DNA of 64,000 nt from Dillenia suffruticosa (lineage: Eukaryota > Streptophyta > Magnoliopsida > Dilleniales > Dilleniaceae). This document shows positions 1-11,751 of the stretch, in pieces. The DNA lies in contig JAVTVX010000013.1 in NCBI GenBank assembly GCA_033439265.1, positions 7,652,501-7,716,500 on the forward strand, given 5' to 3'. The notes below the pieces were generated by a model. That model searched no databases, was not told the DNA's origin, and saw only the letters and a program-made list of their open reading frames with translations. Numbering within the stretch: position 1 is the first letter of the stretch; the number at the start of each line of letters is the position of its first letter. The position numbers and the translations under genes are program-made.

Positions 1-351
1 GATTCTCTCGTATCACTGCTCGACTTACTAGACTAACGCGGAAGGACGTCAAGTTTTTTTTTGGGACGATCGTTGTGAGACGAGCTTTCAGGGCCTCAAA
101 CAACGACTGGCGACGGTCGGCCAGTCAGAGAAGACCTTAGTTTTCTAGCTCAGCACGTAGCTATTCTAGATCGACAGGTTAGAAAGCTACGGATCAAAGA
201 AGTTTCATTGATCAGAGTTTTGTGGAGTGACCAGTTCGAGGAAGAGACCTGAGAGCCCGAAGAGACTATTAAGAGACAGTTTCCCCACTTGTTCAATGTA
301 TTGCTTTCTTTTAGTTTCGAGAACGAAATTTGTTTTTAGGGGGTTAGAAAA
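1..351 (+). mobile_element. Ty3/gypsy fossil: 3' end of internal region (integrase tail and polypurine tract)
   Basis: This is the last part of a plus-strand Ty3/gypsy element whose body lies left of the window. About 133-290 encodes a stretch resembling the chromodomain-like tail of plant chromovirus integrase, with the motif LRIKEVSLIRVLW followed by acidic and proline-rich residues and ending near PHLF. A polypurine tract (TTTTTAGGGGGTTA, about 334-347) immediately precedes the LTR. The same tract occurs in the family-A element ending at 31644, so the two belong to related lineages. The coding part is decayed. Family assignment is firm at superfamily level; chromovirus (Tekay/Del-like) is inferred from the tail and the long LTR. 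Confidence 0.75.
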
Positions 352-3345
352 TGTAACACCAAATAAAAAAGAAAAAAAAATAGGATTGCAGACGCAGTGT
401 TTTGGGGCAAAACGCTGCGTCCCCAATTTGGGATTAGGGTTAAAACCCTCCTTTTTCCCTCTCACTCTCTCTCTCTCTCCCCGACTTTTCCTCTTCTGCG
501 GCCGTTCATCTTCTTCCCCCGCCGTTCGTCTTCCTCCGCCACAGCCACCGCCATCGCCACCATCTTCTTCTTCTTCTTCTTCTTCTTCTTCTTCTTCTTC
601 TTCTTCTTCTTCTTCTTCTTCTTCTACTTCTTCTTCTTCTTCTACTTCTTCTTCTTCGTCTTCTTTCTTTCCCTCTCGGTTTCTCTCTCTATCTCACTGT
701 TTCTTTCTCTCCCTCTCGCGATCTCCGGCGATCGCTCTCTCTCCGCCTCGCCTTCCTCCGCCGCGAGCCGAGATCGATCTCTCCCTTCCGCCACACACAC
801 CGTCGTGAGCTCCACCACCGCACGCCACAGCGCGCGATTGCAGAGCCTCCGCGAGCGCAACTCGCCCTTGCACACAACCGAGCCCGCAGCGTGAGCCCAG
901 GCCGCGAGCAGGACTGAGCCCGCAGCGCGAGCCCAGGCCGCGAGCAGGACCAAGCCCGCGAGCGCGAGCCAGGCCGCGAGCAGGACCGAGCCCGCGAGCG
1001 AGATCCAACGCACGAGCGCGCACGAGCCAAAGCACGAACGCGCGCGGACCCAGTGCACAAGCGCGCACGGGCGCACAGCAGCGCAGCGCACGGGCGCGCA
1101 CCAGCGCAGCGCACGGGCTCGCACCAGCTCAGCGCACGAGCGCGCACCAGCGCACGGGCGAGCACCAACCCGCACAAGCCCGTGAGCCCGTGACAGCCCA
1201 CGAACCTCCACGCAGGTAAATGACTTAGGGTTTTGCTCTGATCTAAGTGTTGAGATCTAACAAATAAATTTTGTTTTGATAGGAAACACTACAGATTTTG
1301 GAGTGATCGAAGCGACATTCGGACGAGACTCGGTGCTTCGAGAAAACCCTAGGTGAGGAGATTTCGGCTCTAATTGATAAATTGAATGAATTTAGGATTG
1401 AATCTAAGATGAAAGATTCTGTATATGTTTAGAGTGTAAGCAGAATGCGAATAGAATACAAATTCTGAAATGATTATATGTGACTTTGAAGGTTAAGTAT
1501 AGAATGTTACAGAAACTAGATGGTCTGATACGAAAGAAGGATGTTATAGAATCACAAAGCCATGTCGAGTGAATTTAAATAGTTTCCCTTAGAGTTAAAC
1601 TTTGAAATATGCATGAAAGTATCTGGGTTGTAGAGTTGGAATGAAATGAGCCATAAAGTGGAAGACATTGTACATTTCATGTCTTTCGGATAAACCTTAA
1701 AGATGCTTGAAAAATTGATATTCAATTTCTGATTAGCTTGATCTTTTTGGAGACTCGAGAAAGCAGATTGGATTTGTTTTGAAAATAGGGAGTGACCACC
1801 CTCCCTAGAACTGTGAGTGAGACTTTGACATTCGTTATTGATTGAAAACCATGTTTCAAAAATACTTTTTAAATGATATGTTTCTACAAAATGTATGATT
1901 GTTAGAATTTTCGAATATTTTATGAAATGTTTTGTGACCTTTGGAGTGTCTTAATTTCTGACTTTATTGATATGCATCCATGAGTTTTGATAACTGAATA
2001 TTGTGCCACATTTTTGACATATTGACATGTTTTTAATGCTTCCACTGCATTGGCACATAGTTTTAAATGGATTTACTTATATATTTGGGTTGTATGCCCG
2101 ACCGACGTTATGATTTGATGCATGGGGCTATATGCCCGGCCGACATGGTGATGGGATGCATGGAGCTACGTGCCCGGCCGATATGATATTGTGATCCATA
2201 GCTACGAAGGACATCTGGTAGAGGCACCCCTTGTGTCCGGATACGCCTTGGCCGAAGGTATCCGCCAGATTGTCATGTGTATGGGTGTCCCAAGTTGACC
2301 CTCATCGGAGAGGACGTTGAGTACAGCTCCGTCTAGCACCAGGCGGGGGCACCATACACGGCCGACTAGTTATATGTACATTATTATAATTTACAGGCTA
2401 GTTGGGGTAGTCTGTGGCCAACATTGGGGCAAAGAGTCATTATTTAATAGTTGCATTTGAAAAAACTCCCAATGCACCGTTCTTGGTCGAGGTAGACCAT
2501 TGCCGGGAATATTTCATTGGCCGGCTCTTCATGACATTGATGTAAATATTGGATGCATATCTTGTTTTCTGATGTGTGCGTATAATATATGATTTTGAAA
2601 TAACATAATCGGTTTGCACACTGTGGATATTTTTTTTTATCTTATGTTTTGACAATCCAAGTTCACCCTCGATATTGATAGTATGATGTCAATCCCCTCA
2701 CTTACTGAGTATCCTTCCATAGATACTCACCCCTAGCTTTCTTTCCCACAGGATTAGTATTGGACCGAGGAGGTATTATTGGGTTTGTATAATTGTGACG
2801 CGAACGTGATATCACTGGGCTTGAGTATGGACATTTTCATCTCTTCCGCTACGATGATTGGTGATATCGTTATGTATTGGAGATTTTAGTTTGACCAATG
2901 TATTTATATAATTTTTTTTGGATGACTGTATAAATTATGGAATTTATTCGTGAAACCCTCGTATTGATTTATTTCTTTGCATTGAGGCATTTGTGAATAT
3001 TTAAAATATACTTGGGAAGTCATTTTATATATGTGTAGAATTTAGGTCCGCTCGGTATGGCGGTTGCTCATGCTCTAGTTGGACATGACAGTAGAGGTCT
3101 GTTGCTAGGATTGCTACAAACTTTATAGCCTTGCGTTGTTCTGGATGTTGGCTGTGGTATTTGTTGATTTTGGAGAGGTCGGGATGGCCATTTGTTTATT
3201 TTACAAGATGAATGTGATATACAGGTAAAATTGTACATGGGAAACCTCCGATTTATGGGGAGATTCTGTCTGATTTTCTGTAAAAATACAATCGGCATCC
3301 AGGGACAACGGGCGACTGTTCACGATCCCGATTCGGGGCGTGACA
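352..3345 (+). mobile_element. 3' LTR of the gypsy element (family B type)
   Basis: The 2994-bp LTR begins TGTAACACC right after the polypurine tract and ends GGGGCGTGACA. It contains a CT-rich tract, a (TTC)n run, a GC-rich block (about 790-1205), a donor-like CAG/GTAAATGA (GT at 1215), a block TAGCTACGAAGGACA near 2200 shared with the other LTRs, a small hairpin (2707-2728) and an acceptor-like CCCACAG (ends 2751). The next bases, GTATC, match a segment inside this LTR type, so the element appears to be inserted into an older LTR whose left part is outside the window. Confidence 0.82.
563..662. repeat. (TTC)n microsatellite in the LTR
   Basis: About 100 bp of nearly pure TTC/CTT triplets, with a few TAC interruptions, lies inside the CT-rich leader of the LTR. 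It creates artificial poly-Ser and poly-Phe open frames, which are not genes. Confidence 0.95.
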
Positions 3346-6300
3346 GTATCCTTCCATAGATACTCACCCCTTACTTTCTTTTCCACAGGATTAGCGTTGG
3401 ACCGAGGATGTAACACCGACCCTCGGTGTATTCTATAGTGAATTCCATTTCATATATATATACATATATGTTGTTTCTATTACTACAGGTTCATGAATTT
3501 TCACAAAAAAAAAATGATATTTGACGGTAAAATACAAATCGGATCAATTTTGACTCAAAGAGATTCAAAACCTTAATTTCATATTAAATAAATTAAATTA
3601 GGTCTAATATAAGATTTTGGGCCTAGTATGAAATTATGAAAATTTTAGGGGTCAAATTAGAATTTTTATAAGTCAAAGGACTTGTTAGCAATTAACAAAA
3701 CTTAAATGAAATGTGACAAGTGTATTCTTGTGTTGAACAAGTGTTATAGTGAGGAGGACAAGTGTTGGCCAAATGGAGATGAGAAAGGCAAGGTGGGCCA
3801 ATGAGAACACATGCACACAAAAAAAAAGAACCAATCAAAACACATGCAATAGTCAAAATGATCCTATGGTTTAGATTAATTGGAGATTTGATCCAAGGGT
3901 GGTGACTTATTAACACAATAATAAAAGAAGAAGGCCTTAGAATGCTTGTTCATTCTTCCCAAATTCGTGAGAACAAGGAGAGAAGCAAGAGAGGAAGACA
4001 AAGAAAGTGAGGTAAGAAATTTTATCCTGTCTTACTTTAAATGTTATTTCTGTCCGTGATTCATCTCTGTTTTAAGGCATCTTAGAGCCAGAATTTGAAA
4101 ATGTGATAGTTATATGAATTGTATATCTAAGTCTTATCTTTCCAACGAGGTAAGAATCACTAAATTCTGATGCCTGTGCCAAAAGTTATGGCACTTTTCC
4201 TGAAACTCGACATAGAAGCGTCCTGTTTCGAACCTTGACAGTAGTGAGTAAAAACGACCCCTCTCCAGTCTTAGTTTGAAGAAACACAAAACATGAAAGT
4301 TATAGATATATGCCTTGTCTATAACATATACAAATTTCAGCTATTTAGCATGAGGAAATTGAAAGTTATACAATTTTCCTTAAAACTGTGTTGACAGAAA
4401 CTGTATGTTTCACTAAAACGTATCTGTCCTGTTCATGAATTTTGTTCAACCCCTTCCAGACATATTTAGATAAAACTCAAAACACGAAAGTTGTAGATCT
4501 ACATCTTAGCTATAACATGTTAAAATGTCATTAGACTTTGATGAGTAGGATGAAAGTTATAGCTTCTGTACGAAAACTGGACAGAATCTGAAACTTAAAT
4601 ATGGCTGTAACAAAATGAGGCTTACCGGGAATTCTGTGATTTGAATCTGAGGAAGTGTGCAAAATGAAAGTTATAGTGCTATCCCTTAGCTTTAAAATGA
4701 GATAAGAATCATCTGATTTGGATTGGTATAGCCAAAGTTATAGTCTGTTTTCCATGACTGCGCAGGTTAAAAATCTGCGAACTGTTTGTCTCCCTAAGAG
4801 TTATTTGAGTTGAACGGAGGGGACACTTGATTTACGCTTTGTGGAAATATTGGGGAGTGCGTTATCCTCCCCTAACGGTGAGTGGGACTTGACATCTACT
4901 TTTAATTGATACCGTGTTTTAAAAAGCTTTCAAAAGCATGATTTAAAATGGTATGATTGACCTATTCTCCTGGATTTATGAAAATGTTTTGTGATATATG
5001 GAGTGTCCCAACTTGTTTATATCGATATGCATCCATGATTTTGATACTTGATGATTGTGCCACACTTTGATATATCCACATGATTTTATACTTTCATTGC
5101 ATATTGGCACATGCTTTTGACATGATAAGGCTTGATGATTTGGCTTAAGATATGTGATTTGGGCTGGATGCCCCTGTGGATACTGTGATGATGATGATAT
5201 GCTTCCTATAGCATTCCGTAGCTACGAAGGACATTTGGTAGAGGCACCTGTTGTGCCCGGATACGCCTCTGCAGGGGGTATCCGCCAGATCGTCATACAT
5301 ATTGTATGGACAGTCGTCGGTTGAACCACTCCGGGGAGGACCTTGGTAGGTCTAGCACCGGCGGGTTTCCATACACGCTTGATCCTTGATACGTGTACGA
5401 TATATATATACAGGCTAGTTGGAGTAGTCTGTGGCCAACGTTGGGGTAGAGAGCCTTATTTTATTACTTGCACTGTGAAAACCCCCAACGTTGCCCGTCC
5501 TTGGCCATGGTCGGCCCTTGCCGGGATATTTTCGGCTGGCTCTATACGATATAATGGACATACATACTGGATGCATATTTGATTTGATACGTATGCTGTG
5601 AATGATTTATTGAGATGTCATAATATTTTTTTTTGCATACTATGGATTTATTGGGACATAATTTTGGCACTCCTAATTCACCCAAAAATTAATTGTAGCA
5701 TGTCATTCCCCCCGACTTGCTGAGTACCAACCCCCCTCTCTATGGTACTCACCCCTCACATTTCCCTCCTACAGGGGTAGACTCAGACCGAGAGATTTGT
5801 GCGCATTGTTGTATTGGATATTCTTTGGAGACTACTGGGCCGGGGTATGACTACCCGCTCTTCCGTTATATATTGAGGTTATTGTTTCATCTTGAGGAAG
5901 TTAGGATAACCATTGTATTTGTTTAAATTGGGATGACTATATTTATAATTCTTCTGGTCTGTATAAGGTTAACTTTCACTCATTTTAATTTACATTGAGG
6001 CATACATGTATTATCTTTATCACTTGGGGATCTCTGTGATTTGGAAACTTGGATTATGTGAATGTTGACAGCCTTACGGTGCTTTGATGTACGGGACGTG
6101 GTGCTCGTGCATCTGGGTGCCGCGGCGGGCTCGTTGCGTGCCTGGCTCGGGAGTGGGTCGGGGCGTGACAGAGGAGGTATTATTGAGTTTGTATAATTGT
6201 GACGCTAACGTGATATCACTGAGATTGGGTATGGATATTTTCATCTTTTCCGCTACGATGATTGATGATATCATTATGTAATGGAGATTTTAGTTTGACC

Positions 6301-6753
6301 AATATATTTATCTAATTTTTTTATGGGATGACTGTATAAATTATGGATATTTATTCGTGAAACCCTCGTATTGATTTATTTCATTGTATTGATACATTTG
6401 TGAATATTTAAATAAAAAATAACTTGGAAATTTATTTTATATATGCGTAGAATTTAGATCCGCTCAGTGTGGCGGCTGCTCATGCTCTAGTTGGACATAA
6501 CAATAGAGGTCTATGGATAGGTCTGTTAGAAAAATTTTATAACCTTGCGTTACTCTGGATGTTTGGTAGTGGGATTGTTTGAACTTGGAGAGATCGGAAT
6601 TGCCATTTGTTTATTTTACAGGATGAATGTGATATACAGGTGAAACATGGGAAACCTCCGATTTATGGGGAGATTCTGTCCGATTTTCTATAAAAATACA
6701 GCTGGTATCCAGGGACAACGGGCGGTTATTCACGATCCCGATTTGGGGCGTGA
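3346..6753 (+). mobile_element. Remnant of an older family-B-type LTR (interrupted)
   Basis: 3346-3408 and 6171-6753 are two parts of one LTR interrupted by a solo LTR. The left part repeats the hairpin and acceptor region of the neighbouring LTR (compare 2711-2775). The right part continues exactly where that alignment stops (GGTATTATT) and runs to a terminal GGGGCGTGA. The left portion of this LTR is missing from the window, consistent with insertion of the element at 1-3345 into it. Confidence 0.75.
3409..6170 (+). mobile_element. Solo LTR, gypsy (family C, related to B)
   Basis: A 2762-bp unit starts TGTAACACCGACC and ends GGGGCGTGACA. It is flanked by the perfect 5-bp direct repeat GAGGA (3404-3408 and 6171-6175), the target-site duplication expected for an LTR element. 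There is no internal region, so it is a solo LTR left by recombination between two LTRs. Like family B it has a strong donor-like site (GAG/GTAAGAA, GT at 4012), the hairpin GAGTACC...GGTACTC (5722-5750) and an acceptor-like CTACAG (ends 5774). It lacks the GC-rich block. Confidence 0.88.
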
Positions 6754-9096
6754 ATTACTGGAATATGCATAAACTTGTGAAAATTTTGTACATAACGACT
6801 AAAGACATTTTTAAGAAGGCAAGAAAATGCATTTGGTATATGCTTATTAGCCATTAGCGCCCAACTTTTTCAGGAGCTGAGTTTGATGTTTCCAATTGCA
6901 AAAGATTACTCTAAATAACAGTAATTTGCAAGGAGGGGAAGGAGGGTCGAGCAGGGGACTGCATGAACGAAAGTTGGAAAAATCAACTTAGAGGTTCTCT
7001 GCAATGTGACCTCTTTTTCAAAAGTCAGAAAAAGAGATACAAAAGGTGGGAGAAAAAAAATAATAATAATAAGGCAAATCAAACAAGGTAGAGGCATGTG
7101 CTCACTCACATTCTTTTCTCAATTTCGAAGGAGGTAACCATATAATTAGTCTCTTTACGGCTGATTGAAAAAAAAATAATAAATTGAATTAATGCTCTTT
7201 TCCCCATCTATCTTTTAGCTTTATCTATTGAAAGCTCCCTGCATCTCTATCGTCTGTTGTGCAGCCTTTTTTGCTCAAGTGGTTTTCTGGTTGGAAATCC
7301 ACTTGAGCAAAGAAGGGCTTGTAAAATGCAGTTGTAACTTTCAAAGCTGGAGAATTGTGGTGTCCCAAGCAATGAGCTTATAAAATCTTATTCGGGGCAC
7401 CCAATTGTTTTCAATTTCTTTTCTGCATGATGTAAGAGAAAAAGGATGTGAAAAGACCACAATGATACATGCCCTATGTGGTATGCTCTGCGCCGGAGCA
7501 AAGAGGGCCTCTTTCAATGATACATGCCTTATTTGAATTCTGCTCGGTAGTTATATGAATTTCGCCTTTTGTAATAGTATGCAAAGTCCTAGCAATTGCT
7601 GAGTAAAAAGTTCATAACAGTGAAACCCATTTGTGTCAAGGAGATGAGATGCAATATGTAGAAAGTTGATCAAAAGCTTCATTGTTTTTTGAAAGATACA
7701 TTCGACCATGGCGAGAATAGGTCATTCCTTTGCGTTGCGGTAGATGTGATCACAGGCTCTAATATATCCGTATTAAACTTTTTTTTTTTTTTTTTGGTTC
7801 CAGATTACTTAAGAAAATAAAACATATTTCCGCATACAAAAAGGAATAGATAAAGGAACCATGGGAAGATAATAGACTCCATGATTTATGGCATTGAAAA
7901 ATTTATAAAAGAAAATAAAGAAGAAATCCAGAAAGAATTTTCCTATACTATTTATGTGAGCAATATAAAGAGGTTAGAAATATGAATATAATCTAATACT
8001 TTAGACAATAAATAAATAATAATTATTACGACGAAATATAAATTAATCATTCCATTTAAAATTGGCAATCTTATTGTGAAATTCACATTTTAATATAAAA
8101 AATATTAACCAATTTTAAAATTTTTGGTCTTCATTTCAACAAAAAAAAATTTCGAGTCTTTTGGTTTTGTGCCACAAAATTTGAAAACTTAGCCAAGAAA
8201 ACTTTCGGATTGGCTCATAACTCACGAATTGAGAGAGAGAGAGATTAAGTTTTGTAATAATAGAAAGGTGTAAAACTTTGAAATCAGTATTTTAAATTAA
8301 GTTTCAAAACCATCCTCTATTATCTTAAATGGTGCTTTTAGAGTAAGTATTTCTAATATTTATTTTGCAATTTTGACTTTTGAAGACCTCCGGTGTATTT
8401 AACATGTTCTAACGTGATCGGTCATTCGGCTTTTAACTCTATAGATAAAATTTCTATTTTAATACTGAAATTAAAAATTTGCTGTAGACACGTCCAGAGA
8501 GAGGCGACTAGATCAGAGGGCCAATTGTTGAGACGGTAGATACTTGATATGCTGTGGTAGTTGGCTCACAGACACAATAATTGCTCTTGCGTACAGGAAC
8601 TACGGATGGTGGTCACCAAGTCCCATCAGACGTTGCCGTCCTGGCTGGTCCCAAGCATGAACATAGCCCTATATTCACACTAGATTCATATCAAAAAGGT
8701 TCCGTGTTCTTCGAGTATTTAAAAGCGTATAAAACAAGAATGTGCGAATACAAATAGTCTCCAATATTCCAATTCCAATCTCAAAGTTGTGATCAGAATC
8801 AACAGAAAAATGTGAGCATACCAGATGAAGTTCCAACTCCTACTTATTTCTCATCAATAGCTTCCACAATTGCCAGCAACCAGGATCTTAATCAGGATCA
8901 ATCGTAGGGACAGAATAAAATAAAAATATAAAAGAGAAGAGAGATAATATGAAAAAAATACTCTTTTTTCCCTTACATTCTCATCTTTTATATAAAATTT
9001 TTGAAACCTTTATATAACTAGGTAAATTTTGCTCCAACAAGAGTAATCACATGGTCTCTGCATAAATCAATTATCTCACTAACTTTTAGCACAGTT
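6754..9096. other. No gene recognised
   Basis: Between the LTR stack and the next solo LTR no coding region or known repeat could be supported. The stretch holds a strong hairpin (7265-7317), poly-A/T runs and short frames under 70 codons without recognisable motifs. 8480-8700 has more balanced base composition and may be a remnant of something once coding, but nothing in it is recognisable. Confidence 0.5.
7265..7317. repeat. Strong inverted repeat (hairpin)
   Basis: TTGCTCAAGTGGTTTTC (7271-7287) is followed after a 6-base loop by GAAATCCACTTGAGCAA (7294-7310). This gives a 17-bp stem with one mismatch, extending outward a few more pairs with mismatches. It lies alone in otherwise unassigned sequence. 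It could be a tiny foldback element or a local inverted duplication; there is no evidence that it is an RNA gene. Confidence 0.75.
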
Positions 9097-11425
9097 CAAT
9101 TTGTTACGCCTCAACCTAGAAATCAAGTACGTGACAACTATCACGTTATCCCAAAAAACAGATAAGTTTAACTCACACACCGAAATACCACAAAATATTT
9201 ATCGATATCCATTCATTTTTTAAATAATTCAACAATTTTCAAATAAAGCAAATATGCATTCAAACGCACAAACAAGGATTGGGCCGGTCCGTCTCTGTTC
9301 AAATACATGCACAAAACTAACCCGGTCATCTCTAATCCCATCACATGCACAAAACCAGTCCGACAATTCAAATTGATTTTCTCATTCATCACAAACCATT
9401 TCATAAGCCAATCAAGAATCCCTTCTCAAGGGATCTATACCAAATTTCACCGGTCATAATTCCCAAAAATTTTTTAAGAAATAAAAGGAAAATTCTCATT
9501 TTAAATATACAAACTATAACCAAATCTCACATAAAAAAAAAATCCATAACACAAAATAAGTTTCCAAAATAATTACAAAACTTGCCTTAATTTGAACCCA
9601 CTAATAAATACATCAAACCAAAATAAGACTTTATACCAAAAGAAGTCTCCAAAAGTGGTCTCCCCAAATCTGATACTAGACGACCACAAGTTTCAACTAG
9701 GCGTCCACTAAAAAAAATGGAAATAATAGAGATGAATATAAATTATAACTAATGGTGGAGTGACAAATCATGACAATAAACGATGTGTGATTATGGACAT
9801 AGCAAATATAATTTCAAATCATTATCATTATATCCATAAATTACATAGTTTTATACCAAATATCAAGTTCAAATGAATTTAAATAAATTACGAAAAATAG
9901 AATTTATGCATCCGATTTATATTTATATTTTTTCCAAAATCTATGAAGTTGCCAAAATCATAACTCCCAACAATAGTTTACCGCGACCAAGAGTGGAACC
10001 GTAAAGATTCATATTTTTTCAACTTACAAATATCTCCAACTTTAGCGTTGGCTCGGATTTCCTTTACGGTGCTACCAAACTAATTCCAGAAATAATAATA
10101 ACGATTTTGGAGACATCTTTAGAGCGTCATTATCTCTCAAGATAAAATTCCTAACCACGTTACCCTATCGGGTCATACCATGAGAGGAATGACTATAGTT
10201 ATTAAGTCATGCATTCAAGAACCATTTCACAAATATCATAACATGTATCAAAATATACCATAATACTTCAAACGTTACTCAAATCATAAGTTCAATGTTA
10301 ATATATTCTATATGGGTCAAGACATATTATTGCAATAAAATAATTGAATGCATATTTCATTCCAAACTTCTTTTTGAAACACTCTACAATCACAAATTAA
10401 TTTATAAATCAATTTTAAAAATATTTGTAAAATCAAGTAAAATATTTTTTATTCAAAATCATAACCATACATTCACTAATCTTTTGGGAGAATAACCATT
10501 CTCGATCTATAATTTAATCAAAGGTAAATTTCTTTTAACCCTTTAATTATTTCAATCTAAACCAATAGATATAAATTTATCACTTAATTATAATCTAATA
10601 CTATGAAAAATAAATATTCTCTATATAACCCAAACTTTAACTTTTAAAATTTATCAATTCATTATCTAATTTTATCAAATCATATCATCAACATATGAAA
10701 ATAATTCCCCTTTTAAAATTTCTCCAAATTTTAATATTATATATATTTTAGGTCTAATTTCTTTAATTTTATTCGTCCAATCTCAACAAAAAGCTTATAT
10801 ATAAGTAAAATATATTTAAATTTAAGATGAAGGAGAAAATGACCTTATTTAAACCACTAATTTTGTCTCTTAATCACGTCACTTGAAAATTCTAGATTTT
10901 TCTCTCTATACAAAATCTCAAATCTCAACATAAATCTCAAATTTATACAAAAATAATTAAAATCCAAGTTTAGAAAAGAATATTACCACAATTGGGACCA
11001 TCAATTTTCTTCCTTTGTTAAGTCATTTCAAATTCTAAATTTTTCTCTTTCTATAAAAATTTGAATTTTTTCTTAAATTTAAGTTTTTATAGGGTTTGTT
11101 TGAAAGTTTAGAGGTTAAATTTATATGTATTTGGAGAACGGATGTCTCCCGAAAGGACACGTGTGTTTGGAGACATTTGATCAAATTGGAGAGAGAAGAG
11201 AGGGAGAGTGAGAGTGAGAGTGAGAGGGTGAGAGAACGAGAGAGGGGTGGGGGAGGGGTGGGGGTGGGGGAGGGGTGAGGGCGAGGGGTTGAATGAGCCT
11301 TTAAATAAGAGAGGAGAAAAGTGGGAAGGAGAGAGAATGGTTTTTTTTTTTTTTTTTTTTTTTGTAGACTTTTCTCGTCTTTTATTTTTTTCTTTATTTT
11401 TTGTCTCTTCCTTTGTTACACAATT
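9097..11425 (-). mobile_element. Solo LTR, gypsy family A, with target duplication CAATT
   Basis: The LTR occupies 9102-11420 (2319 bp) and begins TGTTACGCC and ends TTTGTTACA on the plus strand. The perfect duplication CAATT flanks it (9097-9101 and 11421-11425). It aligns along its length with the LTRs at 29453-31644 and 35134-42295 but is clearly more diverged. Orientation is taken from those copies, whose pol region lies on the minus strand. It contains a G-rich tract at 11246-11287. It has no internal region, so it is a solo LTR. Its right edge lies about 100 bp from an F-box pseudogene. Confidence 0.85.
11246..11287 (+). repeat. G-rich tract with G-quadruplex-forming potential
   Basis: Runs of four to five G separated by one to three bases (GGGGTGGGGGAGGGG and similar) follow a GA-rich stretch. 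The position within the LTR corresponds to the G-rich tract at 42139-42198 in another family-A LTR. A 23-base T run follows at about 11341. Confidence 0.75.
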
Positions 11426-11525
11426 ACTCTGCTCACTTCTATCATTACTCCACTAACTCCAAATATTACGATAAATAAATTAACTAAATAATTGCGCAGA
11501 CAATGATTAACACAATAATTTTAAC

Positions 11526-11751
11526 CCAAATCCTTATACGCCTACCAGCAAAATAGTTAGTAAGATTCAAATCTGTTTCAAAACAGTGGCTCTCTCTCGT
11601 CTCATCCCATCCTATCTCTGTCTCCCACTTCACCCAAAACCATAAACGCAGCGGCCTTTTCTTGCTTGCACCAGATTACAAAATCAGGTACAAATTACTC
11701 TCTCTTCAAACCCACGAGGATTCAGAGAGTAACCCTTGTTATTTATCTTAA
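11526..11751 (+). pseudogene. F-box protein gene fragment (pseudogene)
   Basis: The plus-strand frame encodes QILIRLPAK, an in-frame stop (TAG at 11554-11556), then LVRFKSVSKQWLSLVSS and GLFLLAPDYKIRYKLLSLQ, ending at TAA 11749-11751. This matches residues about 16-75 of the intact F-box gene at 22159-23349 (ILIRLPTKSLYRFKSVSKQW and GLFLIAPDYKIKYKLLSLQ). It is therefore a truncated paralogue covering most of the F-box and the start of the associated domain. The first residues and everything after about residue 75 are missing. Similarity to the intact gene is high, suggesting a fairly recent local duplication. A solo LTR ends about 100 bp upstream. Confidence 0.82.

Noticed and set aside
227-808. 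193-codon frame with a poly-Ser stretch
   Set aside because: The poly-Ser comes from the (TTC)n microsatellite and the frame crosses the element/LTR boundary.
642-1211. Arg/Ala-rich frames in the LTR GC block (also 24679-25299 and 35691-36256)
   Set aside because: Low-complexity GCG/AGC repeats give open frames in many registers; they lie in non-coding LTR sequence.
7265-7317. microRNA precursor
   Set aside because: The hairpin is short and there is no evidence of a conserved mature sequence.
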